DNA of 64,000 bases, taken from the NCBI GenBank assembly GCA_041398785.1, contig JAWKUA010000002.1, forward strand, positions 372,001 through 436,000. Direction: 5' to 3'. Numbering within the stretch: the first letter of the stretch is position 1; every line of letters begins with the position of its first letter. Source of the stretch: Planctomycetaceae bacterium (GTDB lineage Bacteria > Planctomycetota > Planctomycetia > Planctomycetales > Planctomycetaceae). Shown piece by piece: positions 17,184 to 26,446 of this stretch. A model generated the notes under the pieces. It did not search any database and had not been told where the DNA came from. It saw only the letters and a list, made by a program, of their open reading frames with translations. Made by a program: the position numbers and the translations under genes.

Positions 17184-17675
17184 ATGCTGGACCAGCTCAC
17201 CAATCTGCTGACAAGCCGAAACTCCCGCCGGAAAGCCACGCTGGCGATGGCCCGCATTATCAGCCAGTACGATATCGTCGTGATGCCGTATGAAACCGGA
17301 GTGTCAGTGGAACGTCGATCGCACGACGAACGCCACGCCGCCTTCGGTGTCTGGCTGATCGCGTGCGATCCGGGGATGAATCACAGCGACATCGACTTCT
17401 CCTCCGCCGTTCCCGCCGTCACGCATGATCTGCGCAGCGAAGGTTTCGGCGTGCTGACGCCGCTGAATCTGGACGACACCTGCTTTGTCGTGGCTGTCCC
17501 CGACGGGAAGGATGCCTGGCGGTTCTTCCAGACAAAGGTCTGCCACAAGACCCTGAAGGACGGCGGCTGGTATCACGTCGGACTGCATCTGAAGGGCATC
17601 GTAGAAACCGAGCCTGACCAGTCAGCCGCGTTCCGTGAACACATCCGGGATGTGCAGGCCGCTGCGGCAAAGTAA
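17184..17675 (+). CDS. Hypothetical protein, weakly PilZ-like
   Basis: This 163-residue soluble protein has the order RRSHDER (about 49-55), HDLRSEGFGVLTPL (about 87-100) and a C-terminal GWYHVGLHLKGIVE strand. That is reminiscent of a PilZ domain (RxxxR, then D-x-S-x-x-G, then a beta barrel), which binds cyclic di-GMP, but the D-S-x-G core is degenerate (DLRSEG). The assignment is therefore tentative. It stands alone between the nucleoside transporter and the convergent purQ, with a 26-base gap to the latter. Confidence 0.75.
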   Translation: MLDQLTNLLTSRNSRRKATLAMARIISQYDIVVMPYETGVSVERRSHDERHAAFGVWLIACDPGMNHSDIDFSSAVPAVTHDLRSEGFGVLTPLNLDDTCFVVAVPDGKDAWRFFQTKVCHKTLKDGGWYHVGLHLKGIVETEPDQSAAFREHIRDVQAAAAK

Positions 17676-17701
17676 AGCCGACCAAAGCCGGCCAGGACTG
17701 C

Positions 17702-18538
17702 CTACGTGGCTTTGAAGTAGTCCACGGCGTTGCGGAACATCCGCAGTCCGTGCCCTTCGCCGCGCATCCCGTTTCGCGTCCACTGAGGATGCTGAGTGGC
17801 AAACAGAAATCGCTCGGGATGAGGCATCAGGCCCAGCACTCGACCGCTGCCATCTGACAGGCCGGCGATATTCGCCAGCGAGCCCGCCGGATTATCAACC
17901 TCCGGAAGTACGTCCAGCGCCGTCGGATCTGCACCCTCAGCAACCTGCGTTGCGGCGGCGTCCGACCAATAGCAAAGTGCGATCGAACCCTGCTGCCGCA
18001 GTTCCTCCAGCACGGAACCTTCCGTCACGGCGACGCGGCCTTCAGCGTGAGCAATCGGCACCTCAATCTCATCGATGCCCTTCAGAAACACACTATTGGC
18101 GGACGTGACCTTCAGCCGGACCCAGCGATCGACATAGCGTCCGCTGTTGTTCCATGTCAGCGTGATCCGGTTTTCGTAAAGCTGGTCGTCACCGGCTTCG
18201 ATCCCGTGACGCATCAGCAGGCCGGCCTTCAGAATCACCTGAAAGCCGTTGCAGATTCCCAGCACGAGTTTGTCACCGGTCAGGAATTCCTTCATCGCAT
18301 CGTTGAGCTGTCCCCGCAGTTGTCGGGAAAAAATGACTCCCGCCCCGATGTCATCCCCGTAGCTGAAACCTCCGGGCACGCACAGAATCTGGAAGTCTCG
18401 CAGAAGATCGGGGTTCTCCAGCAGCCGAAACAAGTGGACTCGCTGCGGGGCACCACCGGCCAGTTCGAAGGCGTGAGCCGTTTCGACGTCGCAGTTGGTT
18501 CCGGGGGCACGCAGAATACAAACACGCGGTGATGACAT
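17702..18538 (-). CDS. purQ: Phosphoribosylformylglycinamidine synthase subunit I (glutaminase)
   Basis: PurQ hydrolyses glutamine and passes ammonia to PurL for the FGAR-to-FGAM step of purine synthesis. The 278-residue protein has the class I amidotransferase pattern: PRVCILRAPGTNCDVETAHA start, VPGGFSYGDDIGAG, nucleophile Cys96 in LGICNGFQ, and C-terminal LMPHPER with the catalytic His and Glu region. It is slightly longer than many PurQ proteins (about 225-260 residues). No purS or purL is adjacent, so the pathway is dispersed, as is usual in planctomycetes. Plausible start ATG at 18538. Confidence 0.95.
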   Translation of the reverse strand: MSSPRVCILRAPGTNCDVETAHAFELAGGAPQRVHLFRLLENPDLLRDFQILCVPGGFSYGDDIGAGVIFSRQLRGQLNDAMKEFLTGDKLVLGICNGFQVILKAGLLMRHGIEAGDDQLYENRITLTWNNSGRYVDRWVRLKVTSANSVFLKGIDEIEVPIAHAEGRVAVTEGSVLEELRQQGSIALCYWSDAAATQVAEGADPTALDVLPEVDNPAGSLANIAGLSDGSGRVLGLMPHPERFLFATQHPQWTRNGMRGEGHGLRMFRNAVDYFKAT

Positions 18539-18860
18539 TTCGTCCGTTCTTTACACAGAGCAGGGCGTCGGTGAGCGGGAGTTTTAGCAAGCCGCGTCGC
18601 CGCGTTCACGCCTCACGGCTGCTCTTCTGCGCCGGCATCGGTATTGCCGTCATTCCCGCGCAGGGTGAGGACTCGGTGTCGCGGCTGAGTTTTCGCCTGC
18701 GCGGGAATGACGAGCAGAAAGGTCGCCCGGCCTGTGCCGGATAACTGTTGCGAATCGATCGCCGGTGAGCGAAGCGGTCGCTGGAGGCGCGGTTAGACAT
18801 GGTCCGCCGCTATTCACTCGACGCGGCTATTCACTTAACGCCGCTATTCACTTAACGCCG
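18539..18860. other. Intergenic region rich in palindromic and tandem repeats
   Basis: This stretch upstream of purQ holds no supported gene. It contains a 17-bp perfect inverted repeat (18648-18712) and most of the 17-bp tandem array (18807-18873), both listed separately. The purQ promoter should lie in the first 100 bases. Confidence 0.6.
18648..18712. repeat. Single GTCATTCCCGCG-family hairpin with long loop
   Basis: CGTCATTCCCGCGCAGG (18648-18664) is a perfect reverse complement of 18696-18712, around a 31-base loop. It belongs to the same repeat family as the arrays at 2336 and 12111, here as a head-to-head pair of half units. Confidence 0.75.
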
Positions 18861-18873
18861 CTATTCACTTAAC
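18807..18873. repeat. Four tandem 17-bp units (CCGCTATTCACTTAACG)
   Basis: Units at 18807-18823, 18824-18840, 18841-18857 and 18858-18873 repeat CCGCTATTCACTTAACG with one or two changes in the first two. The last unit overlaps the 3' end of the minus-strand ceramidase-like gene and provides its final residues (SE) and TAG stop. Confidence 0.88.
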
Positions 18874-20216
18874 AGAGTCTTCATCGCTGCCATCAGCACT
18901 TCTTCAACTGCCGGGCCGACGCGAGAGGCTCCCGGACTGGTTTCGTAGCCGCCCTGAGAATAGGCGATCTGTGTGCCGATATATCCCGGGCCGTATTCGC
19001 CGTACGCAGCCATCGCCACAAAGGCGTCTGGTGCCATTGCCTGAGCCGCCAACTGGTATTCCACAAACAGCTCGCCGGGAAGGTGCAGAATTCGGGCGTC
19101 GCCGACCGTCAGCAAACTGACCGTAATCCTTTTTCCGGCGTTTGTCCGTTGCAGCCAGGCAAGGTGTTTGGCGGCGGTCAAACGGTCGGGCACGCTGGCG
19201 GAAGCGTCGCCGAGCACTGCGCGGAGCGGCCCTTCCACCAGGTGGTCGCCGAGAGGCAGGCTCACGTCCGCGGTCTTCCAGCCAAGATCGTCCGCCGTAA
19301 CGGGACGTTTGCGGAGACTTTCCCAGGCTCGCCTCATGCCGTCGGCGACTTTGTCAGCCAGAACCTGGCGGTTTTCCGTTGAGCCATCATTCCATTTTCC
19401 TGCGCCGATGTTTCCGCCGGCTCCGTTGAAGTGAATGTGAGGCACGCTGGTTTCTTCCTGAAGCGCGTTGCGAGCCATGCCGGGAAAGTCCGGATTCGCC
19501 TGGCCGGTTCGATAGTAGCTTTGCGGATGAGTGGCGTAGTACGTCAGCGCCGCCAGAGTCGTATCGCCGTTGTGGAACGTCACAAGCTTCAACATCGGGT
19601 CGATGGTGCCGACCGGCATGGCACGCACTTCGGGATCTCTGCAGGCCGTGTAGCGAGTCACCTTGACCCTGCCGTCGTCGCCGAGAATCCGCCGGTTCGA
19701 CGCGACTTCGCGGACTTCCGCCCGTCCAGTACCCACATGAGTCACCGGCGACGCGCGATCGATTGCGGCAGTTACAGCGTCGGCCGCCCTCACCATCACG
19801 CTGCGCAGGAATCGTTCGTCATAGGACACTCCCGCGTAACCGGCTTCCGCCAGAATTCGCTCGGCGGAAAAGTCGCAGCGCGGCGCGTCGTGCTGGTGCA
19901 GCGCATGCACCGAAACGCGGTCTGCGGTCGTGCCGGCCGCCGTCGCCAGCCGTTCCCGAAACTCGTCGTGAGCTTCGTTGGCCACTCCCAGCCAGTCGAT
20001 CGCGCACAGCACCACCGGCTGTCCGTTTCCGATGAAGATGATCCCGCGGCAACTGAGCGGGCTGCTGACTTCCTTCGTGGGATCGTATGCCAGCGGACTG
20101 CCGACCGGAGGCGAGGCGTCGACGTCGAACGTGGCGATTTGAAGTTCCTCGGCGGAAAGAACCGACGCGGCAACGAAAACGGTAAAGACAGCGAAGAAGG
20201 CAAGGCGTATTTGCAT
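18861..20216 (-). CDS. Secreted neutral/alkaline ceramidase-like protein
   Basis: This 451-residue protein has a cleavable signal peptide (QIRLAFFAVFTVFVAASVLSA) and the N-terminal pattern of the neutral ceramidase family (ATFDVDASPPVGSPL, then GQPVVLCAIDWLGV and VHALHQHDAP, where the His residues would be zinc ligands). Later motifs include YYATHPQSYY and HFNGAGGNIGAGKWND. True ceramidases cleave the amide of ceramide; planctomycete members are often annotated only by homology, so the substrate is uncertain. The stop codon and last two residues come from the final copy of a 17-bp tandem repeat, which suggests the C-terminus was altered by repeat expansion. Confidence 0.85.
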   Translation of the reverse strand: MQIRLAFFAVFTVFVAASVLSAEELQIATFDVDASPPVGSPLAYDPTKEVSSPLSCRGIIFIGNGQPVVLCAIDWLGVANEAHDEFRERLATAAGTTADRVSVHALHQHDAPRCDFSAERILAEAGYAGVSYDERFLRSVMVRAADAVTAAIDRASPVTHVGTGRAEVREVASNRRILGDDGRVKVTRYTACRDPEVRAMPVGTIDPMLKLVTFHNGDTTLAALTYYATHPQSYYRTGQANPDFPGMARNALQEETSVPHIHFNGAGGNIGAGKWNDGSTENRQVLADKVADGMRRAWESLRKRPVTADDLGWKTADVSLPLGDHLVEGPLRAVLGDASASVPDRLTAAKHLAWLQRTNAGKRITVSLLTVGDARILHLPGELFVEYQLAAQAMAPDAFVAMAAYGEYGPGYIGTQIAYSQGGYETSPGASRVGPAVEEVLMAAMKTLLSE

Positions 20217-20549
20217 GGCGGTCGTTCTCTGCGAAAGGATGTTTCACTTCCAACGGAGCACCGTTTCTTCACACTCCGCCGCGGCTGCCTGGTGTGGCAT
20301 GCGAAGTCAAAGCCGTTGGTGAGAGACAGATAGCGTCAACGAAATCGGCTGAGCTTGCAAGTTCGCAGCGGTTGCCACACAGTGCCGTAATGCCATCGTC
20401 ACCTGGTCTCGCGGAGCCGAAGCATCTGTTTTGCGTCGACGGAATCGGATACATATCGCGGTTCGCGCCTGGTGGCATGATCAAATGTCGCGTCTCGGGC
20501 TGACGCGGCTGACTTCGATGACCTGCCCGGATTTCGTCGAGTTTCCGCA
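20217..20549. other. Divergent intergenic region, no gene supported
   Basis: It separates the minus-strand ceramidase-like gene from plus-strand fxsA and should contain both promoters. No convincing frame, repeat or RNA gene was seen. Confidence 0.5.
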
Positions 20550-21053
20550 GTGCTTGGCCGCATCATTCTTGCATTTATCCTGGTTCCGCTGATCGAGCTG
20601 GTGCTGCTCAGCCAGCTTTACGACCGCACCAACCTTCTGACAACGTTAGCGGTTGTGATTGGAACCGGATTCGTGGGAGCCCAGTTGGCTCGCAGGCAGG
20701 GACTGAAGGTCTGGCGGACCATTCAGCTTCAGGTCGCCGCCGGCAAGGCTCCTTCGCGGGAAATCCTTGACGGTGTGATGATTCTTGTTGCGGGAGCCTT
20801 TCTGCTGACTCCCGGTATCCTGACTGATTGCGTGGGTTTTCTGCTGCTGATCCCGCAGACTCGACGGATCGTCGCCCGTCGGCTGACTCGCTGGTTTCAG
20901 GACAACACCGTCGGAAAGTTCAGGGCTGCCACCTGGACTTCCGTTGAACAGCCACCGGGCAAACCTCCTTCCTTTAATAACGAAGTACCCTCGGTGCGCG
21001 TTGTCGATCCGAACAGCGGGCGCCTGCAGACCACGCCGGAACAGGATTCATGA
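20550..21053 (+). CDS. fxsA: FxsA family membrane protein
   Basis: This 167-residue protein begins with GTG and matches FxsA: two N-terminal helices (IILAFILVPLIELVLLSQLY, then a TLAVVIGTGFVGAQLAR segment), a central ILDGVMILVAGAFLLTPGIL helix pair, and the GFLLLIPQTRR motif. E. coli FxsA modulates F-plasmid exclusion of phage T7, but the general role in bacteria is unknown. The TGA stop overlaps the ATG of the next gene (ATGA), so it is translationally coupled to the S9 peptidase. Confidence 0.9.
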   Translation: MLGRIILAFILVPLIELVLLSQLYDRTNLLTTLAVVIGTGFVGAQLARRQGLKVWRTIQLQVAAGKAPSREILDGVMILVAGAFLLTPGILTDCVGFLLLIPQTRRIVARRLTRWFQDNTVGKFRAATWTSVEQPPGKPPSFNNEVPSVRVVDPNSGRLQTTPEQDS

Positions 21054-23602
21054 CGCGTTTGATCGCCGCGATTCTGCTGTCACTGTATGTTTCACCCGTC
21101 GTCGCGCAGCAGCCGCGAGTTTACCGCGACACCGTCGAACCGCACTGGTTCCGCGATAACACGCGGTTCTGGTATCGAGTCGACGTCAGCGCACGTCAGC
21201 ATGGTTTTGTGGTAGTCGATGCGGCGGCCGGCACGAGGCAGAACGCCTTCGATCACAAGCGGGTTGCGGCCGCGATGAGCAATGCGCTGGGCACGGACGT
21301 CCGCGCGGATGCACTGCCGATCGATTCACTGGAGTTTGCGGATGACAGCGAAGAACTCGTGCTGGCCGGCGAAGGCCGGACATGGCAGTTCGATTCGAAG
21401 ACCGGGGAGCTGACCCTTGCCAGCCAGGACGAAGACACGACCGCGTCATCGCGGCTGTTTCTTCCCGAGCAGCGTTCCCATGATCGCGGACCGGACACGG
21501 AATTCGCCATCATCAACGAACTCAGTCACGACGTCGAACTGATCTGGATTGAAGGCAGTGGCGAGCACCATTCGTACGGAATGATCGCCCCCGGCAAAAC
21601 CAGGCGGCAGCATACATTCGTCGGACATGCATGGCTGCTGAAAAGCAGCGACGGCAGCAAGCTGGCAGCGTTCGTCGCGCGGCGAAACAACCCGGACCTG
21701 AAGCTGAACGACGCCGCACTGGCAAACGTCCGACGCGGTAATGAATCGGATGGCACTCGCGGTCGACGACCCAACCGTGATGTCGATCAGGAAAACGTGT
21801 CACCGGATGGAAAGTGGAAGGCCTTCGTACAGGACCACGATCTCTGGCTGAAATCGACCGACGACGCCGTCGCACCTGTGCGGCTGTCACAGAATGCTTC
21901 CGGAAGCAACACGTTTCAGAAAGACGCTTCCCGCAAACGATCGCTGGAACTGCAGTATTCCCAGGACGACGAACCGGTCACGGCGGCCGATGTCCGCTGG
22001 TCACCGGATTCGAAGTTCGTGCTGGCGTTTCAGACGGTTCCGGTCGAAGAGCGCCGAGTCTACTACGTCGAATCCGCGCCGGACGATCAGCTGCAGCCGA
22101 AGCTGCATTCGTATCCCTATACCAGGCCGGGCGATCCGATTCCGATTTCAAAACCGCGGCTGTTCTGCATCGGTCAGCAACAGGAGATCCCGATCTCTGA
22201 CGACTTGTTCCCCAACCCGTGGCAGTTGCGGTTCTTAAGCTGGAGCCACGACGGAGGCCGCTGCTTCCTGCTTTACAACGAACGCGGCCACCAGACGCTG
22301 CGAGTGCTGGAGATCAACTGCAGCGACGGTCACGTGCGGGCGGTCATCGACGAACACAGCGACACGTTCATCCATTATTCCGCGAGCGGAAAGTTCGAAC
22401 TGGAATGGCTGCCGGATGACCAGTTGCTGTGGGCCAGCGAACGTTCCGGCTGGAATCACCTGTACCGATACGACATCAAATCCGGCGATGTCGTCAACGC
22501 CGTGACGTCGGGTGACTGGAACGTCCGCCGGATTGAACACATCGATCGCGAGAAGCAACAACTCTGGTTCTACTCCGTCGGAATTCGCACCGATCAGGAT
22601 CCGTATCACGAACACTTCTGCCGCGTAAACTTTGACGGAAGCGGCCTGACGATTCTGACCGAAGGCGACGGAACTCACGAAATCGCCTGGTCACCTGATC
22701 GGAAGTACTTCATTGATCGCTACTCGCGAGTCGACCTGCCGCCGATTCATGAACTTCGCCGAAGTGACACCGGAGCCCTGGTCTGCCTGCTGGAAGAAGC
22801 CGACGCCGATGAAATCCTGAACGATCGGGGTTCGTTGCCGGAACGCTTCGTCGCCAAAGGTCGCGACGGACAGACCGATATCTGGGGTATCATTCACCGG
22901 CCGCGCGACTTCGATCCGGAAAAACGCTATCCCGTGATCGAAAACATCTACGCCGGTCCTCACGACCATCACGTGCCGAAGGAATTTCAGCCGCGGTATC
23001 ATCACCAGCATCAGATCGCCGACCGGGGCTTCATCGTTGTGCAGATCGACGGCATGGGAACCGCCTGGCGATCAAAAGCGTTCCACGACGTTTGTTACAA
23101 GAACCTTCGAGACGCCGGCTTTCCGGATCGCATTGCATGGCTGAAAGCCGCCGCGCAGAAGTTTCCGGAAATGGATCTTTCGCAGGTCGGAATTTATGGC
23201 GGTTCCGCAGGAGGACAGAACGCCATGGCGGCGCTGCTTTGGCACGGTACGTTCTACAAAGCCGCCGTGGCCGACTGCGGCTGTCACGACAATCGCATGG
23301 ACAAGATCTGGTGGAACGAACAATGGATGGGCTGGCCGGTCGACGACAGCTACGCTCAGAATTCGAACACTCAGAATGCTCACCGCCTGACCGGTCACCT
23401 GATGCTGGTCGTTGGTGAAGCGGACCGCAACGTCGACCCGGCCACGACGACACAGGTTGCTCACGCGCTGGTAAAGGCTGACAAGGACTTTGACTTTGTG
23501 CTCGTTCCGGGGGCCGGCCACGGAGCCTGCGAAACTCCGTGGGCCGCGCGGCGTCGCGCGGACTTTTTCGTCCGGCATCTGCAGCAGGACTCCAACGAAT
23601 GA
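21050..23602 (+). CDS. Secreted S9 (DPP-IV/prolyl oligopeptidase family) serine peptidase
   Basis: This 850-residue protein has a signal peptide (RLIAAILLSLYVSPVVAQQ), a long beta-propeller region (about 60-600) with repeats such as DVRWSPDSKFVLAF and EIAWSPDRKYFI, and a C-terminal alpha/beta hydrolase domain. The catalytic triad is visible: Ser719 in GIYGGSAGGQ, Asp792 in GEADRNVDP and His824 in GAGHGACE. This fits dipeptidyl-peptidase IV-type exopeptidases acting in the periplasm or outside the cell. It overlaps fxsA by four bases. Substrate preference is not deducible. Confidence 0.93.
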   Translation: MTRLIAAILLSLYVSPVVAQQPRVYRDTVEPHWFRDNTRFWYRVDVSARQHGFVVVDAAAGTRQNAFDHKRVAAAMSNALGTDVRADALPIDSLEFADDSEELVLAGEGRTWQFDSKTGELTLASQDEDTTASSRLFLPEQRSHDRGPDTEFAIINELSHDVELIWIEGSGEHHSYGMIAPGKTRRQHTFVGHAWLLKSSDGSKLAAFVARRNNPDLKLNDAALANVRRGNESDGTRGRRPNRDVDQENVSPDGKWKAFVQDHDLWLKSTDDAVAPVRLSQNASGSNTFQKDASRKRSLELQYSQDDEPVTAADVRWSPDSKFVLAFQTVPVEERRVYYVESAPDDQLQPKLHSYPYTRPGDPIPISKPRLFCIGQQQEIPISDDLFPNPWQLRFLSWSHDGGRCFLLYNERGHQTLRVLEINCSDGHVRAVIDEHSDTFIHYSASGKFELEWLPDDQLLWASERSGWNHLYRYDIKSGDVVNAVTSGDWNVRRIEHIDREKQQLWFYSVGIRTDQDPYHEHFCRVNFDGSGLTILTEGDGTHEIAWSPDRKYFIDRYSRVDLPPIHELRRSDTGALVCLLEEADADEILNDRGSLPERFVAKGRDGQTDIWGIIHRPRDFDPEKRYPVIENIYAGPHDHHVPKEFQPRYHHQHQIADRGFIVVQIDGMGTAWRSKAFHDVCYKNLRDAGFPDRIAWLKAAAQKFPEMDLSQVGIYGGSAGGQNAMAALLWHGTFYKAAVADCGCHDNRMDKIWWNEQWMGWPVDDSYAQNSNTQNAHRLTGHLMLVVGEADRNVDPATTTQVAHALVKADKDFDFVLVPGAGHGACETPWAARRRADFFVRHLQQDSNE

Positions 23603-24170
23603 ATGCCCGCCGATCTGCGCCCGCGTGAGTTTGGCACCTGGGAAGTACCTGGGAAAAAGCCATACCGGGACGCGACCAGCCAGGGGCAGGCGGCGGTCGT
23701 CCCGGAGCTGAAATACTCCCCAAATTGCCAAAGTACCGTTTGACGACCCAGTTCTCCGACCTATGTTTTCGGTGTTCAGGGCATGTCGCCTGCACAGTGA
23801 CGCTGCAGTCACGGCCGGCCAACCACTGAACATACAATCAGACATGCATCGCAGACATTGCGAATAGCAGCGCGTTAAGGAAAGCTGGGAGCTTTGAGGG
23901 GACCTTATCGCGCTGCTTTTTTGCGCGCGGACGTTCAGCGGCAGTGGCGTGGGATCCGAGCGTTTTTCCTCGCCGACTGCGACTCCGCGACTCCGCGGCA
24001 CTGTCGGAAAACTGCGAAGAATTTTCCGATTGTTCTGATTCCTCGCTTCAGGAAGTCTGTACGGACTGCCGATCTTATTCGTACCGGTGCCGCGCGCGGA
24101 CTTTCGATTTCGCGCCGCCGATTCCTCAACCCCTGCTGCTTTGTGCTCCTGCCGCTTCCGGACATGTTTG
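23603..24170. other. Long intergenic region, no gene supported
   Basis: About 570 bases lie between the S9 peptidase and the next gene. Open frames here on both strands are Arg/Ser/Pro-rich and look like chance frames of GC-rich DNA. A short palindrome-like stretch (GTGACGCTGCAGTCAC near 23799) is present. The promoter of the downstream gene is expected here. No RNA gene recognised. Confidence 0.5.
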
Positions 24171-26126
24171 ATGTCAGGTTCCCCCGCGTTTCACACTGGG
24201 CGTTTGCTGCTGGCGTTTTCGACGCTGGTTTGCGTGGTGCTTTGCGCCGCGTTGTGGTGGAAATCGAGTATCCGCGCGGAACCACAGACGGCGGCTCAGC
24301 ACGCCGACGATTCTGAATCGACGCTCGCAGTGACAGGCGATACGCAGTCGCGCGAATCACATTCCGCTGCGTTGCCGGAAACGGATCACTCGCCGACGTC
24401 GAAATCACCACCACACTATGCATCGGCTGACGGCAGCGAATTTCCCGGCCAGCGGCGCGAAGGACACAGCACCAATCAAAACACGTCACACAACAGCCCG
24501 CGCGGCACCTCACGCGACAGGGACGCGTCCTTCGGAGCGTTGGCGGAATTCTCTCCGTCGCCGGCTCTGTCATCGGAAACTGATCCTTCGGAAACGGATG
24601 ATCCGTTTGATCCGTTCGGCCAGGGCGTGCCGTCCGATCACAGCGGTTCCCGTCTGCAGCTCGCCATGTCGACTGACGCGTTCGGAGCGGACTTCGTGTC
24701 GGATTCCATTGCGGTGGAAAACCTGGAAAGCGACGCACAGCGGCACGACTTACCGGTCACCCAGCCCGCATCGATCACGGTTCACGTAGACAATGCGGCG
24801 CTTGTGTCAGAGATGGCCAGCCTGGTCGAGCGATTCGAAGATGCTCTGGCCGCGGATCGATCGCAGGCAATCGATGCCGATCGCCAGGCGCGACAACTGA
24901 AAGAGCAGGAAGCTGAATTCCGCCGCGAACAGCAGGAGCACCGGCAGGACGAACAGATCGCACGAATCGCCGGTGAACTGGATGACCTGAACCAGACAAT
25001 GGACACATTTCGCAACGACACAACAAAGGTCATGGCGGACCTGATGGCCAGAGTCACGGAGAACAACGAACGTCAATTTCGTTTCAATTCACTCCTGGAG
25101 CAGTTGACTCGGCAGCGGACGACCGGCGGCTATATCTGGCTGTCACCTCATGCGCCCGCATGGCAAAGCCGGATGTGGTGGCCTTCGGGGAACCTGGAAA
25201 CCTCCACGGGACCGATCACACAACAGTTCACCCAACACACCGCGTACACACAATCTCAACAGCCGGCGGGCCGAGTCTGGATTCGCAACCTGTCGCTGCC
25301 CGCGACGTGGCAAACCGGTGCGTCGTACGACGAATCGGCCACCGCGACGTGGCATGTGGTGGAATCGACCGAACCGTTGCAGGCGCCCGCTGCTCCGGAT
25401 TCGGACTGGATTCTGGAACTGCCGCCGCCCGTTGCCAGTCCGCCGCAGATCACGGTGCAGCAGTTTGAGGTCGAGCCCGCGCCGGCGATCGACACAGCGT
25501 CCTTTGTTGAGACCACTCCTGAAGTCACGGAACAACTGTGGGCACCAGCTGCGGTGGATGTGTCGACTCCACCGCCGCTTGAGCCGCCGCAAAGCCGCAC
25601 GAACTATGTTCTGGAAGACGTCAATTGGCCGGCGACGCCGTCCGCGCGGCCGTTCGCTGAGGAAGCTCCCCGCCGTCGCGACGTGGAAATCAAGCCGGTC
25701 GTCTTTGAACACACCTATGAGTTCTCGCAGACGGCCGCCCTTCCGGGGCTTCCGGTACTGCAAAAACCCTGTTGCCAGACAGCTGCCGCAACACGCTGCG
25801 AATCGTGCCGGCAGCAGTCACGGGTGACGCGGACCGCATATCAGACATCGCAGGGAGGGAAATTGGCGGTCCCGAACCGCGCCTCAACCAACAACCCGCG
25901 CCAGGTCCGTGTTGCCAGTCATGAAGAGCCGAGTTCCGGTCCCGGCCCGCGGCAGCACGGCGTGCAATCGACGCGAGGCAATCCCTGGATTCCTCACTTC
26001 CAGGCGCCGGCATGGACCGGGCGGATTCCGGAATCCCGGCCGGTCAGGGCAATACGCGAGTCGAAGATACTGAACCGCGTGACATCCGTCTTCCGGCAGA
26101 CTCCTTCCGATCCGATCATCGAATAA
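24171..26126 (+). CDS. Hypothetical membrane-anchored coiled-coil protein
   Basis: With the ATG at 24171 this is a 651-residue protein. It has one N-terminal membrane helix (LLLAFSTLVCVVLCAALWW, residues 12-30), a Ser/Thr/Asp-rich stretch, then a predicted coiled coil of about 100 residues rich in Glu, Gln and Arg (SLVERFEDALAADRSQAID onward, including EQEAEFRREQQEHRQDEQ). The second half is Pro/Thr/Ala-rich with scattered Trp and a CCQTAAATRCESC cysteine cluster. The layout suggests a single-pass protein with a periplasmic or surface stalk. No family recognised. An in-frame ATG exists 84 bases upstream, but the added residues are Arg/Cys-rich and the helix would no longer be N-terminal. Confidence 0.7.
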   Translation: MSGSPAFHTGRLLLAFSTLVCVVLCAALWWKSSIRAEPQTAAQHADDSESTLAVTGDTQSRESHSAALPETDHSPTSKSPPHYASADGSEFPGQRREGHSTNQNTSHNSPRGTSRDRDASFGALAEFSPSPALSSETDPSETDDPFDPFGQGVPSDHSGSRLQLAMSTDAFGADFVSDSIAVENLESDAQRHDLPVTQPASITVHVDNAALVSEMASLVERFEDALAADRSQAIDADRQARQLKEQEAEFRREQQEHRQDEQIARIAGELDDLNQTMDTFRNDTTKVMADLMARVTENNERQFRFNSLLEQLTRQRTTGGYIWLSPHAPAWQSRMWWPSGNLETSTGPITQQFTQHTAYTQSQQPAGRVWIRNLSLPATWQTGASYDESATATWHVVESTEPLQAPAAPDSDWILELPPPVASPPQITVQQFEVEPAPAIDTASFVETTPEVTEQLWAPAAVDVSTPPPLEPPQSRTNYVLEDVNWPATPSARPFAEEAPRRRDVEIKPVVFEHTYEFSQTAALPGLPVLQKPCCQTAAATRCESCRQQSRVTRTAYQTSQGGKLAVPNRASTNNPRQVRVASHEEPSSGPGPRQHGVQSTRGNPWIPHFQAPAWTGRIPESRPVRAIRESKILNRVTSVFRQTPSDPIIE

Positions 26127-26446
26127 CGCCGCACCATCGGCGTCACCGCTTCGGGACACGCTGAGTCGACCGCGTTCGGACAAGCCCGCGTGAGTCAACA
26201 CAACGGTGAAACGGGAACCGGCGCCGCAGTCAGCCTCCGGTCAGAGGTCAGACATCTGCTTCGTAAGAGCTGCCGCAGCCGTTCCTGGCGTTATTTGGGA
26301 TAGCCGGACGGCCCGATGCGGATCGTCGACGAGCGAGCGATTGCTGCTTCCGGTATGCCAGGCTGGTTTGAGTCCGCCGCCGCGATGCCCTATCGTTCCG
26401 GTTCAGTATTCCCGGCGGTCCAATGGCGCGAAAATCACGGTAGCCC
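26127..26446. other. Intergenic region, no gene supported
   Basis: About 320 bases between two plus-strand genes. Frames here are short or unlike protein. Nothing repetitive or RNA-like is visible; it probably carries the promoter of the DapA-family gene. Confidence 0.5.

Noticed and set aside
16879..17211. 110-residue frame after the nucleoside transporter
   Set aside because: Arg/Thr-rich, without motifs, and overlaps the start of the next gene in another frame.
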